Assembly: GCA_022496805.1 (NCBI GenBank)
Contig: CM040085.1
Span: 23,465,811 to 23,529,810, forward strand
Reading direction: 5' to 3'
Length of the DNA: 64,000 nucleotides
Origin: Pohlia nutans
Taxonomy: Eukaryota; Streptophyta; Bryopsida; Bryales; Mniaceae
The translations under genes were made by a program, and so were the position numbers. This document shows positions 11,226 to 24,257 of the stretch, piece by piece (positions within the stretch are counted from its first letter, which is position 1; the number at the start of each line of letters is the position of its first letter). The notes beneath the pieces are model-generated. The model was given only the letters and a program-made list of their open reading frames with translations, had not been told where the DNA came from and made no database searches.

Positions 11226-12786
11226 ATGCAAAATAAAGGTCCAATGAGAAGGGTTCGGTGCCTACGTGGCATCTTTCCATGCTTTTACATCACATCTCTC
11301 CCCCACAAACATTAATTAATACAACTCTCATCACACTCTCCCCCCAACATATGTTATTCGAATAAAAACTCATTAAGAGTTATGAAACCTCTCTAGCCAA
11401 ATAATCCAATATAAATGAAAAAATAATTCTCTTTCTTGAAATGAAGTAAAAATAATCAATCAAAAATCAAAATTATCTCACTAGAAAAATATTCAAATCT
11501 ACTTTCAATTTACCAACTTGGGAAACTTTTATTTTTAGCTGTACTGTACAATAAAGTAAAGGAGTGGTTCAAGGTCAATAATTTCTTATTTGTTAAAAAA
11601 GGCATAGAGGATTTATATAAAGGTAAGAAAAAGTAACACTTTGAGCTTTGAGGTACTTTGGAAATTTTGATATCAATGTATGAAATTGTTCTATATAACT
11701 CCTCATTTTAAAACTCACTCAACGCACTTCGATCCATAAAATTCTTATGGCTTATTTCCTCAGTCCTATAATAAGCTTCATGATTGCTCAAACTATTTGT
11801 CCTATAATAAACTTCTTGTTTGCTCAAACTACTACAACTAGTTCAAGGTCCACACCATTGGAATAGTTAATTCTTCTATATTGAGGATTGAAGAAGTTTA
11901 TTATGGGTAAAAGGAGTATGAATATGTTAGGATCTTGCAAAGTTTTACTTGAAAGCTCTTATTAACAATGTCATCATATGTACTGTACATTGCAGAATCA
12001 ACACATGTTGACCCAGCGATATATTATTTTTGGAAGAGTTTCATTTTGGCATAGCCATATTCAATAAATTTTTAAAATTATTTTTAATGTTATTAATTTT
12101 CATTTTCTTTTTGTTTACACCACATTAAATAAAATTTTCTGAAATTTTGTTTTCTAAGAAAATTATTTTTATTGCTAGAAATATTTTTGCCGATATTGCA
12201 CCAGACCAATCACGTATCTTCCAAACATACAAAGTTTATACAATTAAATGGATTATTGTTGGATTTACGTTACTTTTTAGAGTTTGCTTTTCATAAGTAT
12301 GTTGTAATTGGATACCTCCATTTAAAATAAAAACGCATTCTTGGATTTAACATCATTCATTTTTCCATTATGGATGATCATTTTCACATTGCTTTTTCTT
12401 TTCTTTTTTTCAAATTTTTTTGGGATATCATTGTTCATTTCAAAATAAAGGCAAAATAATAATAATAATAATAATAAAAGTTGAAATTATTATCCAACTA
12501 AAACTGGCTTTTTTCTCCTTCTGTTGGCTATAATTGATTAAGTTCATTGCTATCTTACTGATGTGAACCCATAAGAAAAAGGTGGTACATAGACCAGACA
12601 TATGTATTGTACTCAAACTGTACACAATATATTATATTGTACCAACACTTTATCTATACACTAACATTGTAATATTATGTATATTATTATTTTATATTTT
12701 ATTCATATTATATATACTTTTATTTATTTATTGTAAATATGTCCCATGTCATTTATTTAGGTTCCAACATCATGTATAAGCATTAT

Positions 12787-12876
<90 letters not shown>

Positions 12877-13030
12877 GAATTAAAACATTAAAACATTAAA
12901 ACATTAAAAAAAAACATGTAACAATCCCCTCTCCCCTCCCTCTTTCTCTCCCTTCTATTCGTAGTTCATGATTTTTTTTTTCAATGCATCCCTAAAATTG
13001 AAAGGAAGAGATGTGCACATTGGAAAAAAG
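11226..13030. repeat. AT-rich spacer with simple-sequence runs
   Basis: An (AAT)n run lies near 12458-12478 and a long (TA)n run spans about 12794-12873, followed by a short 'aaaacatt' triplication. No gene or bounded transposon was found in the remaining sequence. Confidence 0.6.
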
Positions 13031-13033
13031 CAA

Positions 13034-13378
13034 CTCCCTCTGTTCCACGAAAACACCATGATATACACTTAAATTTTGTCTCAAATAAAACCTTGATTTC
13101 CAAGGATGACAATCTGTACTCATTCACCGCAGGCAATTAAGTTGTTTGGACTTATATATTGTATACTATAATCCATTGTATGAGTCCAGATTGGTACAGT
13201 GTAAATTTAGACTCATCTTTGAGTCCACATGTAATATGGACTCATTTGGACTCACCGTCCGCAATTAACCTGTCTGGACTCATATGTGCAAAATGAAGGT
13301 TCCCATATTGAATTTCAATCAACAACTCTTAATCCATGAATTTAATCAAGGTGTTATAGTGGGATAGAGGGATCGGAG
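13034..13378. mobile_element. Stowaway-like MITE
   Basis: The left end is CTCCCTCTGTTCCACGAAAA and the right end GGGATAGAGGGATCGGAG. The right flank is TA and the left flank a mutated AA. The CTCCCTC terminus and TA target are characteristic of plant Stowaway elements (Tc1/mariner). The internal repeats 'ggactcat' are noncoding. Confidence 0.75.
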
Positions 13379-13410
13379 TACCATTATGAAAAAGCCATCG
13401 AGACCTTCTT

Positions 13411-13987
13411 TTAACCCCTAAACGTCCTCACCTATGTCCAGTTTAGGCAGTTTTGCAAAGATGCATTATAAAATGCAATTAATATGAACATTTAGAACTT
13501 GATGTATGAATAAAAGTTATACATTTTTAATTTTAGATTCTATCTATACGGTTGGATCTATGACTGCTATCACTAATCTTTTTTTATAAATTTTGAAACA
13601 TAAAATAAAAAATTAGTTTGTAATTCAATTACGAATAAGATATTGACAATATGTGGATGAAATTTGTTGTGACTGCTTATAATGTAGTACTTTAGGTGTA
13701 GTGATTTTTGGAGATTTTTTGGATGCTTGATTTTAATAGTTTTTTTTTTCAAGAACACTTTTAGACCAAAATCTTCAAGATTTTCGGTGAAACACTACAA
13801 CACAAAATGAGGCATAATTTTTTCAAAAATTATTTCCTTTTCGATCGAATCACACATACATGAAGCTAACTTCCCATAAAAAATTCAGTAAAAAAATCAC
13901 ATCACAAAAAGTGCATGACGGATGAGAAAATACGGATGAAATCTGTACATCACGCCAAAAACGCCTGCTTGGGCAGTTAGGGGTTAA
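13411..13987. mobile_element. TTAA element, 577-bp family, copy 1
   Basis: Begins TTAACCCCTAAACGTCC and ends GCAGTTAGGGGTTAA. It shares a colinear interior with 16771-17347, and in the other orientation with 49494-50070 and 61484-62060. All four are 577 bp by my boundaries. Confidence 0.85.
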
Positions 13988-14182
13988 CACCATGTTAATT
14001 TCTTTGCTTCAACACTAATAAAAAGGGTGGTCTTTGAACACCAATGAATAGTGCTTAAGGCTTGGTGCCAATATATATGGGCTTTAAGCACAATGCACTC
14101 ATACTATTTCTTTGGGATTTCTACTTGTATAGTTAGAGGTGCACACTCTTACTGTATGTCTCGATACACTACACACTCTTTT

Positions 14183-14251
14183 ACTATATATATACTATAT
14201 ACTATATATATAGTATATACTATATATATATTATATACTATATATATATAT
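14183..14251. repeat. Imperfect TATA-rich simple repeat
   Basis: Repeated 'tatatactata' units form an imperfect, self-complementary AT run. Confidence 0.7.
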
Positions 14252-14343
14252 AGTGTTCTAACAAAGTAGTCAGTTTTACTTTGTAAAACTAAAATGAAAG
14301 AAAAGTAAATAAATGATTTTGATTTTTCTTTACTTGGGCATAC

Positions 14344-14892
14344 TTAACCCCTAAACGCCCAAACGACCATTTTCTGGTCGCTGCCCAAATCTAACGGGCT
14401 GCCCGGAATTTTTAAAAGTATTTTTTTGAAAAATAAAATATTTTAAAATACCACATCAAGTCTACTTTCCAACGCAATTTGAATTATGTCAATCCGAGTT
14501 AAACTCCACCCGGGAGAATTTTTCAAAGTGAATCACTTCAACATTGTCTTAGTGTTACAAAATTTGCTATTTGGGGAAAGTAATGATGTTTCCTCCATCA
14601 TTTCTTTTGCTTTTTTGAAGTTTACAATGGATAAACCAAATTTAACCAATCATGCTAAATTTAAAACTCTAAAAGTGAAAATTAGAATTTATACAAATTT
14701 TCAAAGGTTAATGCTTTTAAATTCATTAAAAGAAGATCTAAAGTTATATTTGGAAGTTTGACTGTACGGATAATTTGTAGAAATGATGCCCTACATTTTG
14801 TTTATTGAACCAAACTTCATCAAACATATGGAAGGGATATATTATAACACATCTATGTTTTGTCCAATACCCGTCACGCTTTTAGGGGTTAA
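14344..14892. mobile_element. TTAA element, 549-bp family, complete copy
   Basis: Begins TTAACCCCTAAACGCCC and ends CACGCTTTTAGGGGTTAA. Just inside the left end is a six-pair hairpin, CGACCA/TGGTCG. It is homologous to 51315-51835 (opposite orientation) and 10732-11225. Its right TTAA is shared with the next element. Confidence 0.82.
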
Positions 14893-15448
14893 CCCTATAA
14901 GGACCAACTAAGCCCCACGGGCTTGGTTTTTGTAGTTTTCAAACCACTTTGACCATATCTTGTCGATAATGGAGAAATTTTTGTATGAAATTTCTTTTTC
15001 AGGTATCATCCCTAACAAGAATAGTATGTACCTATAGTAGACATGTAAATGACCGCACATGCAATACTCAAATTCTTCCCCACGAGAATATAGAAACTTA
15101 CATCATCTCAAATTTTTGGAAGATTGTGGTATGTCAAGTTGGGATTCACCTTGAAAAAATCACACTCAAAAATGTTTTGTACAATAACTTTTATTGCATG
15201 TCAAACTCATTGGGTGTGATTTTTAATGGAAATTTACTTGGAGCCTTTCATCACAAGGCGTGCGGTGATTGGGCTATACCTTACATTTCTATTGGAATTG
15301 TGCGGTGAAATTGTGCGGTCATAAGAACTGTGTGGTCATTGGCATGTCTACGATACATGTTTAGAATCTAAATTACTTTTATATTTTGAGGTTAAAATTT
15401 AAAAATACTCCTTTAATTCTTTCTAAATTAGGAAATGACATTTAATGG
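14889..15448. mobile_element. One-ended TTAA element, interrupted
   Basis: Starts TTAACCCTATAAGGACC followed by the palindrome AAGCCCcacGGGCTT, the layout of the other TTAA elements. It is interrupted by the inverted-repeat element at 15038-15350. No matching GGGTTAA end was found before the next element, so the right limit is arbitrary. Confidence 0.45.
15038..15350. mobile_element. Inverted-repeat MITE, TAGACATG ends
   Basis: The ends are TAGACATGTAAATGACCGC and the inverse of TAGACATGCCAATGACCAC. No target duplication could be established, so the superfamily is open. Confidence 0.6.
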
Positions 15449-15765
15449 TTAACCCCTAAACGTACCGACCCTTTGAACACAAGTAAATGCTAGACTCAAA
15501 AATAGATATTAGTATGGCTCAGATGTACGTAAGGTGTACATGAAAGGACCATTGCAAGCATAAAATCTACCTAACAAATTTAACATACTTGAAGTTAGAG
15601 GCCTCTCCAATAATATCAACAGCTCCCCGTCACAAGAATTTTATTGTAATTGGTAGAGAATTTAATAGGTTTACAAAGGTGAATTGGATGAAAGTCATCC
15701 GAGGTTGTATGAGAAAGTTGCAAGGCTTTGAACCTGTTTGTGAACGCTGGATGTTTAGGGGTTAA
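15449..15765. mobile_element. TTAA element, 317 bp, singleton
   Basis: The ends are TTAACCCCTAAACGTACC and ATGTTTAGGGGTTAA. No second copy of the interior was found in this window. Confidence 0.75.
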
Positions 15766-16770
15766 AGGTACGCTTACCATGTCCTGGTGCACATGCTCTT
15801 ATGTAAGTTATGTTGTTTTGTACCACATGAGCCAATTGTACTTGAAACCAAAATGAAATCACTCATTTGTGAAGGGGCACTGTCCAAGGATCCTTGTCAG
15901 TGGAAAAAACACCAGCCAGGATCACTGAAGAAGCTTCAGTTAGCCAATTTTCACAGAGCCAGGAATGATGATCAACTCATGACTAGCTAATAATTTACGG
16001 CGGGCGGGCAAGCGGGCTTCAGTTGTAAAGACGGGCCGTTGAACTCCTTGCAAATTATGAACTTGGGAAGTGCGGATGATCTCCAACTCTGCCGTACTAT
16101 GCATGAGTGCACTGACTCCCGCCACAATTGCCTAAACAGGAACCTGCACGGGAGTGGTTTTTTATTAGTTGCTTTTTCTCTCTTGTGCCTAACTGCGCCT
16201 CCGTCGCTGGTGGAGGCTGGAGGCTCTTTGCACCTCCGTTGTGGTTGGCAAAAAGGGGCGCAGGCCTCCAAAAATTCTCCGCCCCACTGCGGAACTGGAA
16301 AAGGACCCGCTCATACCACTAGTAGAAAAGATGGCGCTCCCCAGGGACATGCCCAGGCAAAATCATTGTGCATGCGTGGAATTGGGCACTACTTACTCGG
16401 ACATCTCCCTCGGCAGTACCACCTTTTCTACTAGTGTACCGCCGAGGGAGTCAAAAAGTCAAGGATCTGGTGGTTTATTGAGGAGGCGGTTTTTTGAGGC
16501 AACGCTGACTCCATTGCTCCACACCCGCATGGCACTTGGATTCTGCCTGCCATTGTAGTTAATGCAAAACGTCAAAAAAATTAATGCAAAAGAGGCGCGT
16601 TGAAGAAACGCTTTCCCTTGCGACCTTGGCGAGCCCTTGGACAAAACTAGCACGGCCGCGACGAATGGACCTTTCACCGACTCAACGCTAGGGTGGAGAT
16701 AAACCTGCGGGCCTTCAATCTAGAGCCGTGGGTCCTTTAACTGCAGTGCGGTGGAGGTGCTCTAAGTAGC
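15766..16770. other. Locally GC-rich segment with hAT-like end
   Basis: From about 15990 to 16764 the sequence is clearly more GC-rich than its surroundings. It ends GGAGGTGCTCTAAGT, which resembles the GAGGATGCTCTAAGT end at 36046-36060. Several short overlapping frames exist on both strands, but none shows a known domain. It may be one large degenerate hAT-type MITE hosting the CACTA element at 16317-16436; the left terminus was not found. Confidence 0.3.
16317..16436. mobile_element. CACTA-type MITE, 120 bp
   Basis: The ends are CACTAGTAGAAAAGATGG and CACCTTTTCTACTAGTG. A 3-bp target duplication, TAC, flanks both sides (16314-16316 and 16437-16439). CACTA termini and 3-bp duplications define the En/Spm superfamily. 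Confidence 0.85.
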
Positions 16771-17347
16771 TTGAATGCCCTAAATGCCTACAACCCTCTC
16801 AAAATTTGGAGAATTGCAAAGATGCATTACAAAATGCAACTAAGAGGAATATTTTGAATTTGATGTATGAATAAAAGTTGTACTTTATGAATTTTAGATT
16901 CTATCGATATGGTTAGATCTATGATTGCAATCACTAATATTTTTGTATAAAATTTGAAACTTTAAATTCGAAATTCTTTTGTGATTTGATTACGAATAAT
17001 ATATTGACAATTTGTGGATGAAATTTGTTGTGATGGGTTGAAATGAAATACTCTAAGTGTAGGGATTCTGTGAAATTTTTTATTGCTTAATTTTATGAAT
17101 TGATTTTTTCAAGAGTACTTTTGAACTAAGAAATTAATTTTTTTTGGTGAATCACTGCAACATGAAATAAAGCATAAAATTTTCACAAATCATCTCCTTT
17201 CTAATTGGTTCATACATGCATGAAGCTAACTTCCCATAAAATCTATAGTTAAAAATCCACACTACAAAAAGTGCATGATGGATGAGAAAACGGAGTTTGA
17301 TTTTGTATATCATTTAGAATATGGATGGTTGGTCCTTTAGGGGTCAA
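16771..17347. mobile_element. TTAA element, 577-bp family, copy 2
   Basis: Colinear with 13411-13987. Both target copies have mutated (TTGA at the left, TCAA at the right), and the left CCCC has become GCCC. These changes suggest it is the oldest of the four copies. Confidence 0.78.
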
Positions 17348-17969
17348 ACATCAGTATTTTGGGTTTTAACCTTAAAATATAGATACAGTTTACATGCTAA
17401 AAATGTAGGTACATACTATTATTGTCATGGATGATGCCTGGAAAAAGAATATTCCTTAACATATTTATCCATTATTAGCAATTTATAGTCAAAATTATTT
17501 AAAAAGTGAGAAATCCAAGCTCGGTGAGCTAGGGTTGGAGTTTAAGGATTAATCATTAATTGGCCTCCATAATTACTTTTGGCACTACACTAAAATTGTG
17601 ATTTAGTGTTCAATGAGAATTGATGTCTTTTACTATAGTTTGTTCAAAGCTAAGGAGAATAGTATCCCTTTAGTACATAGGAGTTTGCCACTTGTTATTC
17701 CCACTTCTACTAAGAGTGCCATGTTCCTTCCAGGTGATGAGAGTGACATGAGCTGGTATGCTATGTTTCAATCATACCAAATTTCACTTTTCAAAATAGA
17801 ATACTTATTTTTGGTGAGTTTTTAAAGTGTTTTTTGGACCTTATAAATTCATTTTAAAATGATTTATGATAGATTTTATAGTTCCAATTGGACATGCTTG
17901 TTAGAAGAAATTTCAAAAAAATTACAAATTTTCATATAAACGCAATTGCATATTGATTGTTGTTGATTA

Positions 17970-18273
17970 GGGTAGATTGTCCTATTACCAACCATGTACC
18001 CAAAACCAACCACCCTGATTCTTGCCTAATTTCTAGATTTTCAAAGGGAAGATGTACCTTATTTGTACATTAGAGCATGTGATCGGTTTTAAGTCACATG
18101 TTACTTTGCACTTTGGAATTTTGTATAAAATTGAGAAATGCAAATTATAAGTTGCAATTTTTTGCAATCCTCATGAAATCCTATTTCGAACGCGGTCATA
18201 ATTTTTTTCCGGATTTACCACTGCCAAATATAGGTCAGATTGCTTAAGTGGTTGGTAATAGGACAATCAACCC
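17970..18273. mobile_element. TA-flanked MITE, 304 bp
   Basis: The ends are GGGTAGATTGTCCTATTACC and the near-inverse GGTAATAGGACAATCAACCC, flanked by TA on both sides. TA duplication suggests Tc1/mariner (Stowaway-like), although the terminus is not the classical CTCCCTC. Confidence 0.75.
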
Positions 18274-19974
18274 TACATTCGACTACTTCAAGTTCTACAA
18301 AAACTTGATTGTCTGTACTTCTCCTATACACAAAAGTGATTTAATGATCACTAAACTTGACTAGTGCACCAACGTGTGTGTCCACTCTTTGCTCTGATCA
18401 CTACTTTCAATCTAGAAGACATATCAACACAACTCAAGGAGATGATTTCCACAAATCAAATTCCATTGGCATTCAAGAATTTGCCTCAACTCCTCCAAAT
18501 TTCGGGCAATACTTGGACCATGTTGAACGGAAGCTTTGAGGATCTTCCAAATGGGTTGAGATCGGGTGAATTTGCAGGCCAATTAAACTTTTCAAATTAT
18601 TATTGATATTTCTAAGTTCACATTATATTTGCTATGGTCACGTCAATGAGTCATTAATGGTTGATGAAGCACTGATTGCGAGTCATCTATACTTGTAAAA
18701 GTTGAGCATGGTAATCTTTGAGAATTCCACTACATGTCTTTTTTTGTGATTTTTGAGGTTTAAATGAGATAAAAATATCACTATAACCATAAAATAACTT
18801 CAAATAATTTAATTTTTTGGTGGTTGGTGAATTTCACAGTGGAAAACCATATTGTGCAAAAAGAATCCCCAATTTGTTTATTTTTGGAAGATTTGGTAGG
18901 TTTTTGTGTTTTAAAATGAAAATCATACTTTGACCCACGAAGTTTACAAATGCAACAAAGTGTTCAATATTTGTAATTTAAAAAAATAAGAAAGTGGACC
19001 AATAACTAGGCTTGATAGTTAGAGAATGACAAAAAAATAAAAATTCTATTACATTCTTTAAATGATTCTTTATTTTTGAATGCATCCAAGTTTTGATTGG
19101 TTAGAATTTGATGTAATTGAAAATAAAATAACATGGCATTCAGAAATAAAGTGCGACTACAATCTAATTGTGGCCTAGTCCATTAGCTGTGAACAACCAA
19201 GTGTGCATAGAGAATTGACAAAACATTAAAAAAATAAAACAAAATTATCATATGCAAAATGGCTTGACATGAGATGTCAAACATCGTGTTAGGTTTTTGC
19301 AAGATATAAAGAAGAAGAAATGTAGTCTCTTTCGGGACTGACATGAATTAGGAGTTATTTATTTTTTGTACTTATAATGTAAATTTTCATCAAGGTAACA
19401 ACACAAGACTTACAAATAAGGTGTTTTTTTTCGGAAGTAACAAGAAGAATACATCTTACCTCTTTTAGAACAAGTGTAAATGGAAAATCATATTTTTCCA
19501 TATCCTACACGAAAATACACAAGTTGCCACTGGAAATAACCTTCATTTTTGTATTATATTTTCTTAGGGATCCCACCAATCTAGCAAGTTGGATGGATTA
19601 CAAATTCAATGGTTATTGTATGAAAGAAAATATGCATTCATTTACATAGAAAACGTATCTAGTGAGCCTCTAGTGATCGTAAACTTATTCACTTCCAACC
19701 TCACAGAGAAGTTGGAACTCCAACTTATTTTCCAACACAAGTTTAACATAACATAATTTCAACATGGAATTTTTATTAATTTTAATTTTTTGTTGGGGTG
19801 AATCCAAAAAATTAGTTAAAGCTCTTAGATTTGACAATTCTTTTAATAAATTTCTTGTAATTTAGTCCTGCAATACAAAATTTAGCTAAAAATTTACATT
19901 CAAACATTTATTTTGTTAAAATTTCATTGCAAAACAAAACATACATCACAAAACTAGGAATGAGAACCAATTAT
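18274..19974. other. AT-rich spacer, no feature recognised
   Basis: Open frames here are short and without codon bias. No terminal inverted repeats were found. Confidence 0.3.
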
Positions 19975-20205
19975 TTAACCCTTAAAGGTCCAGAGAGCCC
20001 TTTACGATGAGTATTATATAGCAATATTCCATTGTATTTGGCATGGTTCCACACCTCCTATAGGTTTAAGATCAAAAGTGAAGTTAATTCACGTCGACAT
20101 GATTTCAATGAGCTATTGGGGTCTCAATTTGGAAATTTCTATTTACAACAAATGTCAAACATACGCTAACGTATCTACTATCCCCATCAGCCCTTTAAGC
20201 GTTAA
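19975..20205. mobile_element. TTAA element, 230-bp family, uninterrupted copy
   Basis: Begins TTAACCCTTAAAGGTCC and ends AGCCCTTTAAGCGTTAA. It is the intact counterpart of the interrupted 42686-43462 and of the inverted 34719-34943, and it supplies the empty-site reference for the insertion at 42818. Confidence 0.82.
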
Positions 20206-20398
20206 AGGAGTTAGATGAGTTTAAAAGCTCAATACTGTACTGGAAGTAATGATCTCACATTTGCATTTTGAATTAAAAATTTGCCCCTGAGTGGTTTTAA
20301 AAAAAAACCACAAATGGACATTTTATTCCACTGCGAAACAAAACATACATCGAATTGAGGGAAATGACCATGGAAAGAAGAACCTCATCAATAAACTT

Positions 20399-20722
20399 GG
20401 GGCAAATGTAGTGTGGTTTTTATGTGAAAATCATGAAACATCATTCTAACATGGATCTCATGCAAAGCTCATGCACTTTGTAACATGAGGTTCATGTTGC
20501 ACTAGCAAGCACTAATTACTTTCTTCTTCTTTTTTTGACACGAAGGAGCTAATCACTAATTATTTGAATGATTTGTGTCATTTTAACACAGAAATCATGC
20601 CATCATTCCATTGTAAACTCCGGCAACCATAAATCTCGTGTAATTTCAATATCAAGGTCCATGCTAGTTCTAATGGGCATGAATTTGAGTTTCATACCAT
20701 TTTCACATTAGAATGATGCCCC
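20399..20722. repeat. Dispersed 325-bp repeat, copy 1
   Basis: Near-identical by eye over its length to 60473-60799. Both copies begin GGGGCA and end TGCCCC, a short inverted terminus, with slightly longer inner complementarity (CATCATTCTAA). It is probably a small DNA transposon, but no target duplication is evident. Confidence 0.7.
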
Positions 20723-20779
20723 CTGTTTTTATTGATGCTTTGAGTGGAGTTGAATTCTGGAAAGTCAATGAAGTACTAA

Positions 20780-21060
20780 TTGGCTGGTCCGGAATAACCT
20801 TAAACTACCTAGGTGATAGTCATGAGGTGGGCTCTCTTTAGGAGTGTTTATTAACATCAAAATGAGGGTGGCGGTTCGATTCCGGTTGGATGCATGTCGT
20901 GAGGGCTAATGCTTCCCTGTTTGATAGGAGCCCTGAGCATGACGAGGATTGCTCTTGTGCCTCATGTTATGGTGGGGGTGTCGCTCTTAGTTGGAAATGA
21001 TTAGGAGCTTTGGGTATTGTCTAGATACTGTAGGAAGAATTATCCAAAAAAATCACCCGC
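20780..21060 (+). repeat. Possible tRNA-derived SINE
   Basis: A perfect B-box-like GGTTCGATTCC at 20873-20883 follows a weak A-box candidate (TAGTCATGAGGTGGG), a tRNA-like arrangement. No cloverleaf folds well and no poly(A) tail or target duplication was established. A retroposon remnant is therefore more likely than a tRNA gene. Confidence 0.35.
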
Positions 21061-21130
21061 GGAGGAGCACTGGAAACGTGCTCTCTTCGTTCAGTGTGTG
21101 ATGTTTGTAATCTAGTGTTGTGCAATGGAA

Positions 21131-21249
21131 ATAAGCGGCTAATTGCATAGTCTGTGCCTTAGTATTTACCCTAGATTTACTTTTATGGCTTGTTTATATT
21201 GTTCAGCCATGTACCTCCTGAAAACAATGCGTTTCTGTAGGCAAGAGAC
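21131..21249 (-). repeat. Dispersed hairpin repeat, inverted copy
   Basis: The reverse complement carries the same landmarks as 9664-9804: GTCTCT at one end, 'aagccataaaagtaaatcta' in the middle and 'agccgctta' at the other. The hairpin has decayed. Confidence 0.5.
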
Positions 21250-21852
21250 AATAAAGCATCCATTTGTCCCCATTTCAAAAAAGTACTAATTGGTAGTTTG
21301 GTACAATTCAGGTATAAATGCATAGAAATTGGAAGATTTTTTTCCATCACACATTGACAAACAAATCCCCAAGTCACTTATTTTTTTCTCACTAAGGTAC
21401 TACGGCAACTTGGCAAGGTACTACGGCAACTTGTCAACTGCTGTGGATCCAAGGTTTTTGAGCTTGGAGAGTTTGCAGCATTTTATAAGGTGAGGTTTAC
21501 AATCATATTTTTGTACTATGCATTAATTTCTTTATTGGTGCACATAATCACTTGCCATAACCAGTTATAAAAATCCCTGAAACTTTAATTAAATACTTAT
21601 TCTAAACAGATATTAAAATTGGTATTATTTGGATATTATGATTATATATATTCCGAAGTATTATACATCACATAGCATATCTTGTTGTGATTTTTTCATG
21701 CATACTAATCAAGTCACGTTGATACTGTATGTAAATATGATGAGAGTTGTGCACCTGTCATTCTAAATGAACAAATCAATGTTATTGAGGCGGACATACT
21801 AACTTTGGTCCAATGTATTAAGTTTATCAATCATATACAGTAAATGCACTCT
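21250..21852. other. No feature recognised
   Basis: AT-rich spacer. A short direct duplication of 'aaggtactacggcaactt' occurs near 21395-21432. Confidence 0.3.
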
Positions 21853-22409
21853 TTAACCCTTTAACGCGCCAGAGTCCACTATGTAGACGACGCAAAGATT
21901 GAAACTACTAGATTCTCATTTAAACTGGACAGTTTTCATCCACCAAAATTTCTCTTGGTTTTTGAGCAAATTGACTATCCTTTGTACAATTTGGATCTTC
22001 AAAATAGGTTATTATGATTTTTAGAAAAACAATAGAATTGGATTATATCAAGTTTCATTCTTAGTTCAAAAAGTGGGACCTTAAATATGATTTTCCAAAA
22101 TAAGTAGAATCAAATAATGGAAACCACACCATCTTGTAGTGCATGTTATTCCAATTTCATTACCATATTTTAAAGTTTTTTTGTGCTAATTTGGGATTTT
22201 GATTGAATTTCAAGAGAAAATCTTGCAAAATTAATTTAAAAATATTAAATCAAAATAGAATAAATCCAACCGTACAGATGTGATCTTCACATTGACATTT
22301 TATAAACCATCAACCCCATTTTTGACCATCAACCCCATTTTTGGTTTTCATCAAACATTTTACAACGCTTCTTTGAAAACAGTGTTGGATTGGGACGTTA
22401 AAGGGTTAA
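21853..22409. mobile_element. TTAA element, 548-bp family, inverted copy
   Basis: Begins TTAACCCTTTAACGCGCC and ends GGGACGTTAAAGGGTTAA. The reverse complement follows 42818-43365. It holds a small internal duplication of 'accatcaaccccattttt' near 22306-22342, which accounts for its extra length (557 bp). Confidence 0.82.
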
Positions 22410-22910
22410 TTTTATTTATTATTGATAGTAGATGTCACATGCTTACTAAGGCCCACTTTACACTGTTAGGGCCCAACCTGATTGGTGCTCCAAACTCAAT
22501 TGATAAGTAATTGAATCAATGATTGTACGGATGATAAAAATGCCTGACTTTCAATGGTGAGGAGTGCATTTTGGTCTAAGCTGTGAACTTGGAATTATGA
22601 AAAACCTCGATTCAATTTCTTTGGGTCGCCCCAAAATTTTGGCACCAAATTTGTGGCACGTAAATCGTCACATAAGATGAGGAGAAGTTCAGGCCTTATT
22701 GTAAAGCCTTTTGATCCGATTTGCCAAATTTAAGCACCTCTATTGGTTGAAATTTGTGAAGTTTGGGTCAGATGAACAATCAAGCCACCACTGATGGAAA
22801 GTGACATGATTGGAATGAACCATGTACCTTCCATGAGTACAAACAACCAATCTTAGAGTGCTAATGGATGAGGTTGCCATGCAACTTCATTTGAACGTGA
22901 TGTTGGGATC

Positions 22911-23491
22911 TTAACCCCTGAAGAACCACGACTATGTTTTTCTCCAGACATTCCAAAACTGCTTGAAAGTACTCTTTCTCAGAAAAAGAAAAATAGTTTT
23001 TGATCTAAAATCTTTTTGACCAATCCAACCATAAAATATTTCAACCAACTTGAATTTATTAGCACTTACAAATTTTCAACCGTTCAGGGTTCCTCAATAG
23101 TAAGTTTATAAGCTACAAAGTTGCCTGCACCTCTCTTTTTTCTTGGCCCCATGTCCAACGGTTCGAAACTTTATGAAAAAGCCCAAAATGCAAAGTTCAA
23201 TCTCAAATTTGATAAAATGCATTTGGCAGTTGTATGTATGGGGGTGTTAGTTGATTGTGTGAAATAATTCAGATGCATAGCTCATTGTATGCAAAATTTC
23301 AAGAGCTGTCTGCACTCAGGTTTTTCACCTTTGCATGATTGTATCTTTCGATCTATACATCACCTACGTACACAAATTACCATCCACAAGAACAGAAGCA
23401 TCACAAAAAATCTCAAAACTTCAGGATCAAAACTCCTTCGGCACTGATCTGACCGAACTTGAAAAATCAACCTTGATCCTTTTGGGGTTAA
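22911..23491. mobile_element. TTAA element, 581 bp, singleton
   Basis: The ends are TTAACCCCTGAAGAACC and TGATCCTTTTGGGGTTAA, an imperfect inverted repeat on TTAA. The interior has no second copy in this window. Confidence 0.75.
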
Positions 23492-23840
23492 TGGCCATCT
23501 TACCAAACAATCCCATCGTAATTCTATGAAAATTTACTCTCTATTTTATTTTTCAGCTTTATTACCATTGCAATAAAGTCAAGCTGCAATTGTCAAACCT
23601 GTGCCTTGTGATTGCATCAGAGCGACATTCCATTGGCAATGTAAGTTTTGTTGTACTGTACAAAAAGTGAGTGAGTACAGGTGAGGTTGGTAAATACTGA
23701 ACGATGGACAAGACCCTTGCTGACAGTAATAACACTGATTAATTGTAAGTGAGGTGAGACTTGTGTTCAACAAATGGACTAGATGGGGATTTGACATGTC
23801 ACTGCATAAGAATTGAGAGCATTTATTATTGCTAGTATTA

Positions 23841-24257
23841 AGGTAGCGGACCACATTCCCGACTGAATTTCAGTTGTGGCTAGTTGGGAGTGTGAACCAA
23901 TTTTTTTATAAATTTTGAGTGCTCCGCAAGACTGGTGCCAGAGCAACCCCAAAAAGAACAAATTTTTTTAGCATGTTTGCGATTTCCTACAAATTTTTAA
24001 AGCGAACCTTGTAGAGTGACCAGTCCTCGACCATAGAGTACGTGATAAGTCTACAGGTTGGATTTCTAAATCTGCATACTGGGTAGTCTAAAACCGAGCA
24101 CCTTTATCCTCTGTCAACAAATGAAGGTTTCCCAAAAAAAAGCGTGCCAGAGAATAAATTGGGCGCTTTTATAAATTTTATTGGCCACATTTCTGGACCC
24201 AGCCCCCAACCCTAGGGGTCGCCATTGGGACCCGGACGGGAATTGGGTCCGCTACCT
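23841..24257. mobile_element. TA-flanked MITE, AGGTAG ends, copy 1
   Basis: The ends are AGGTAGCGGACCACATTCCC and the near-inverse GGGAATTGGGTCCGCTACCT, with TA on both sides. Length (417 bp) and the AGGTAG terminus match 42185-42593, suggesting one Tc1/mariner-like family. Confidence 0.75.

Noticed and set aside
22447..22475. Harbinger-like end TAAGGCCCACTTTACACTG
   Set aside because: No partner end or duplicated TAA was found downstream.
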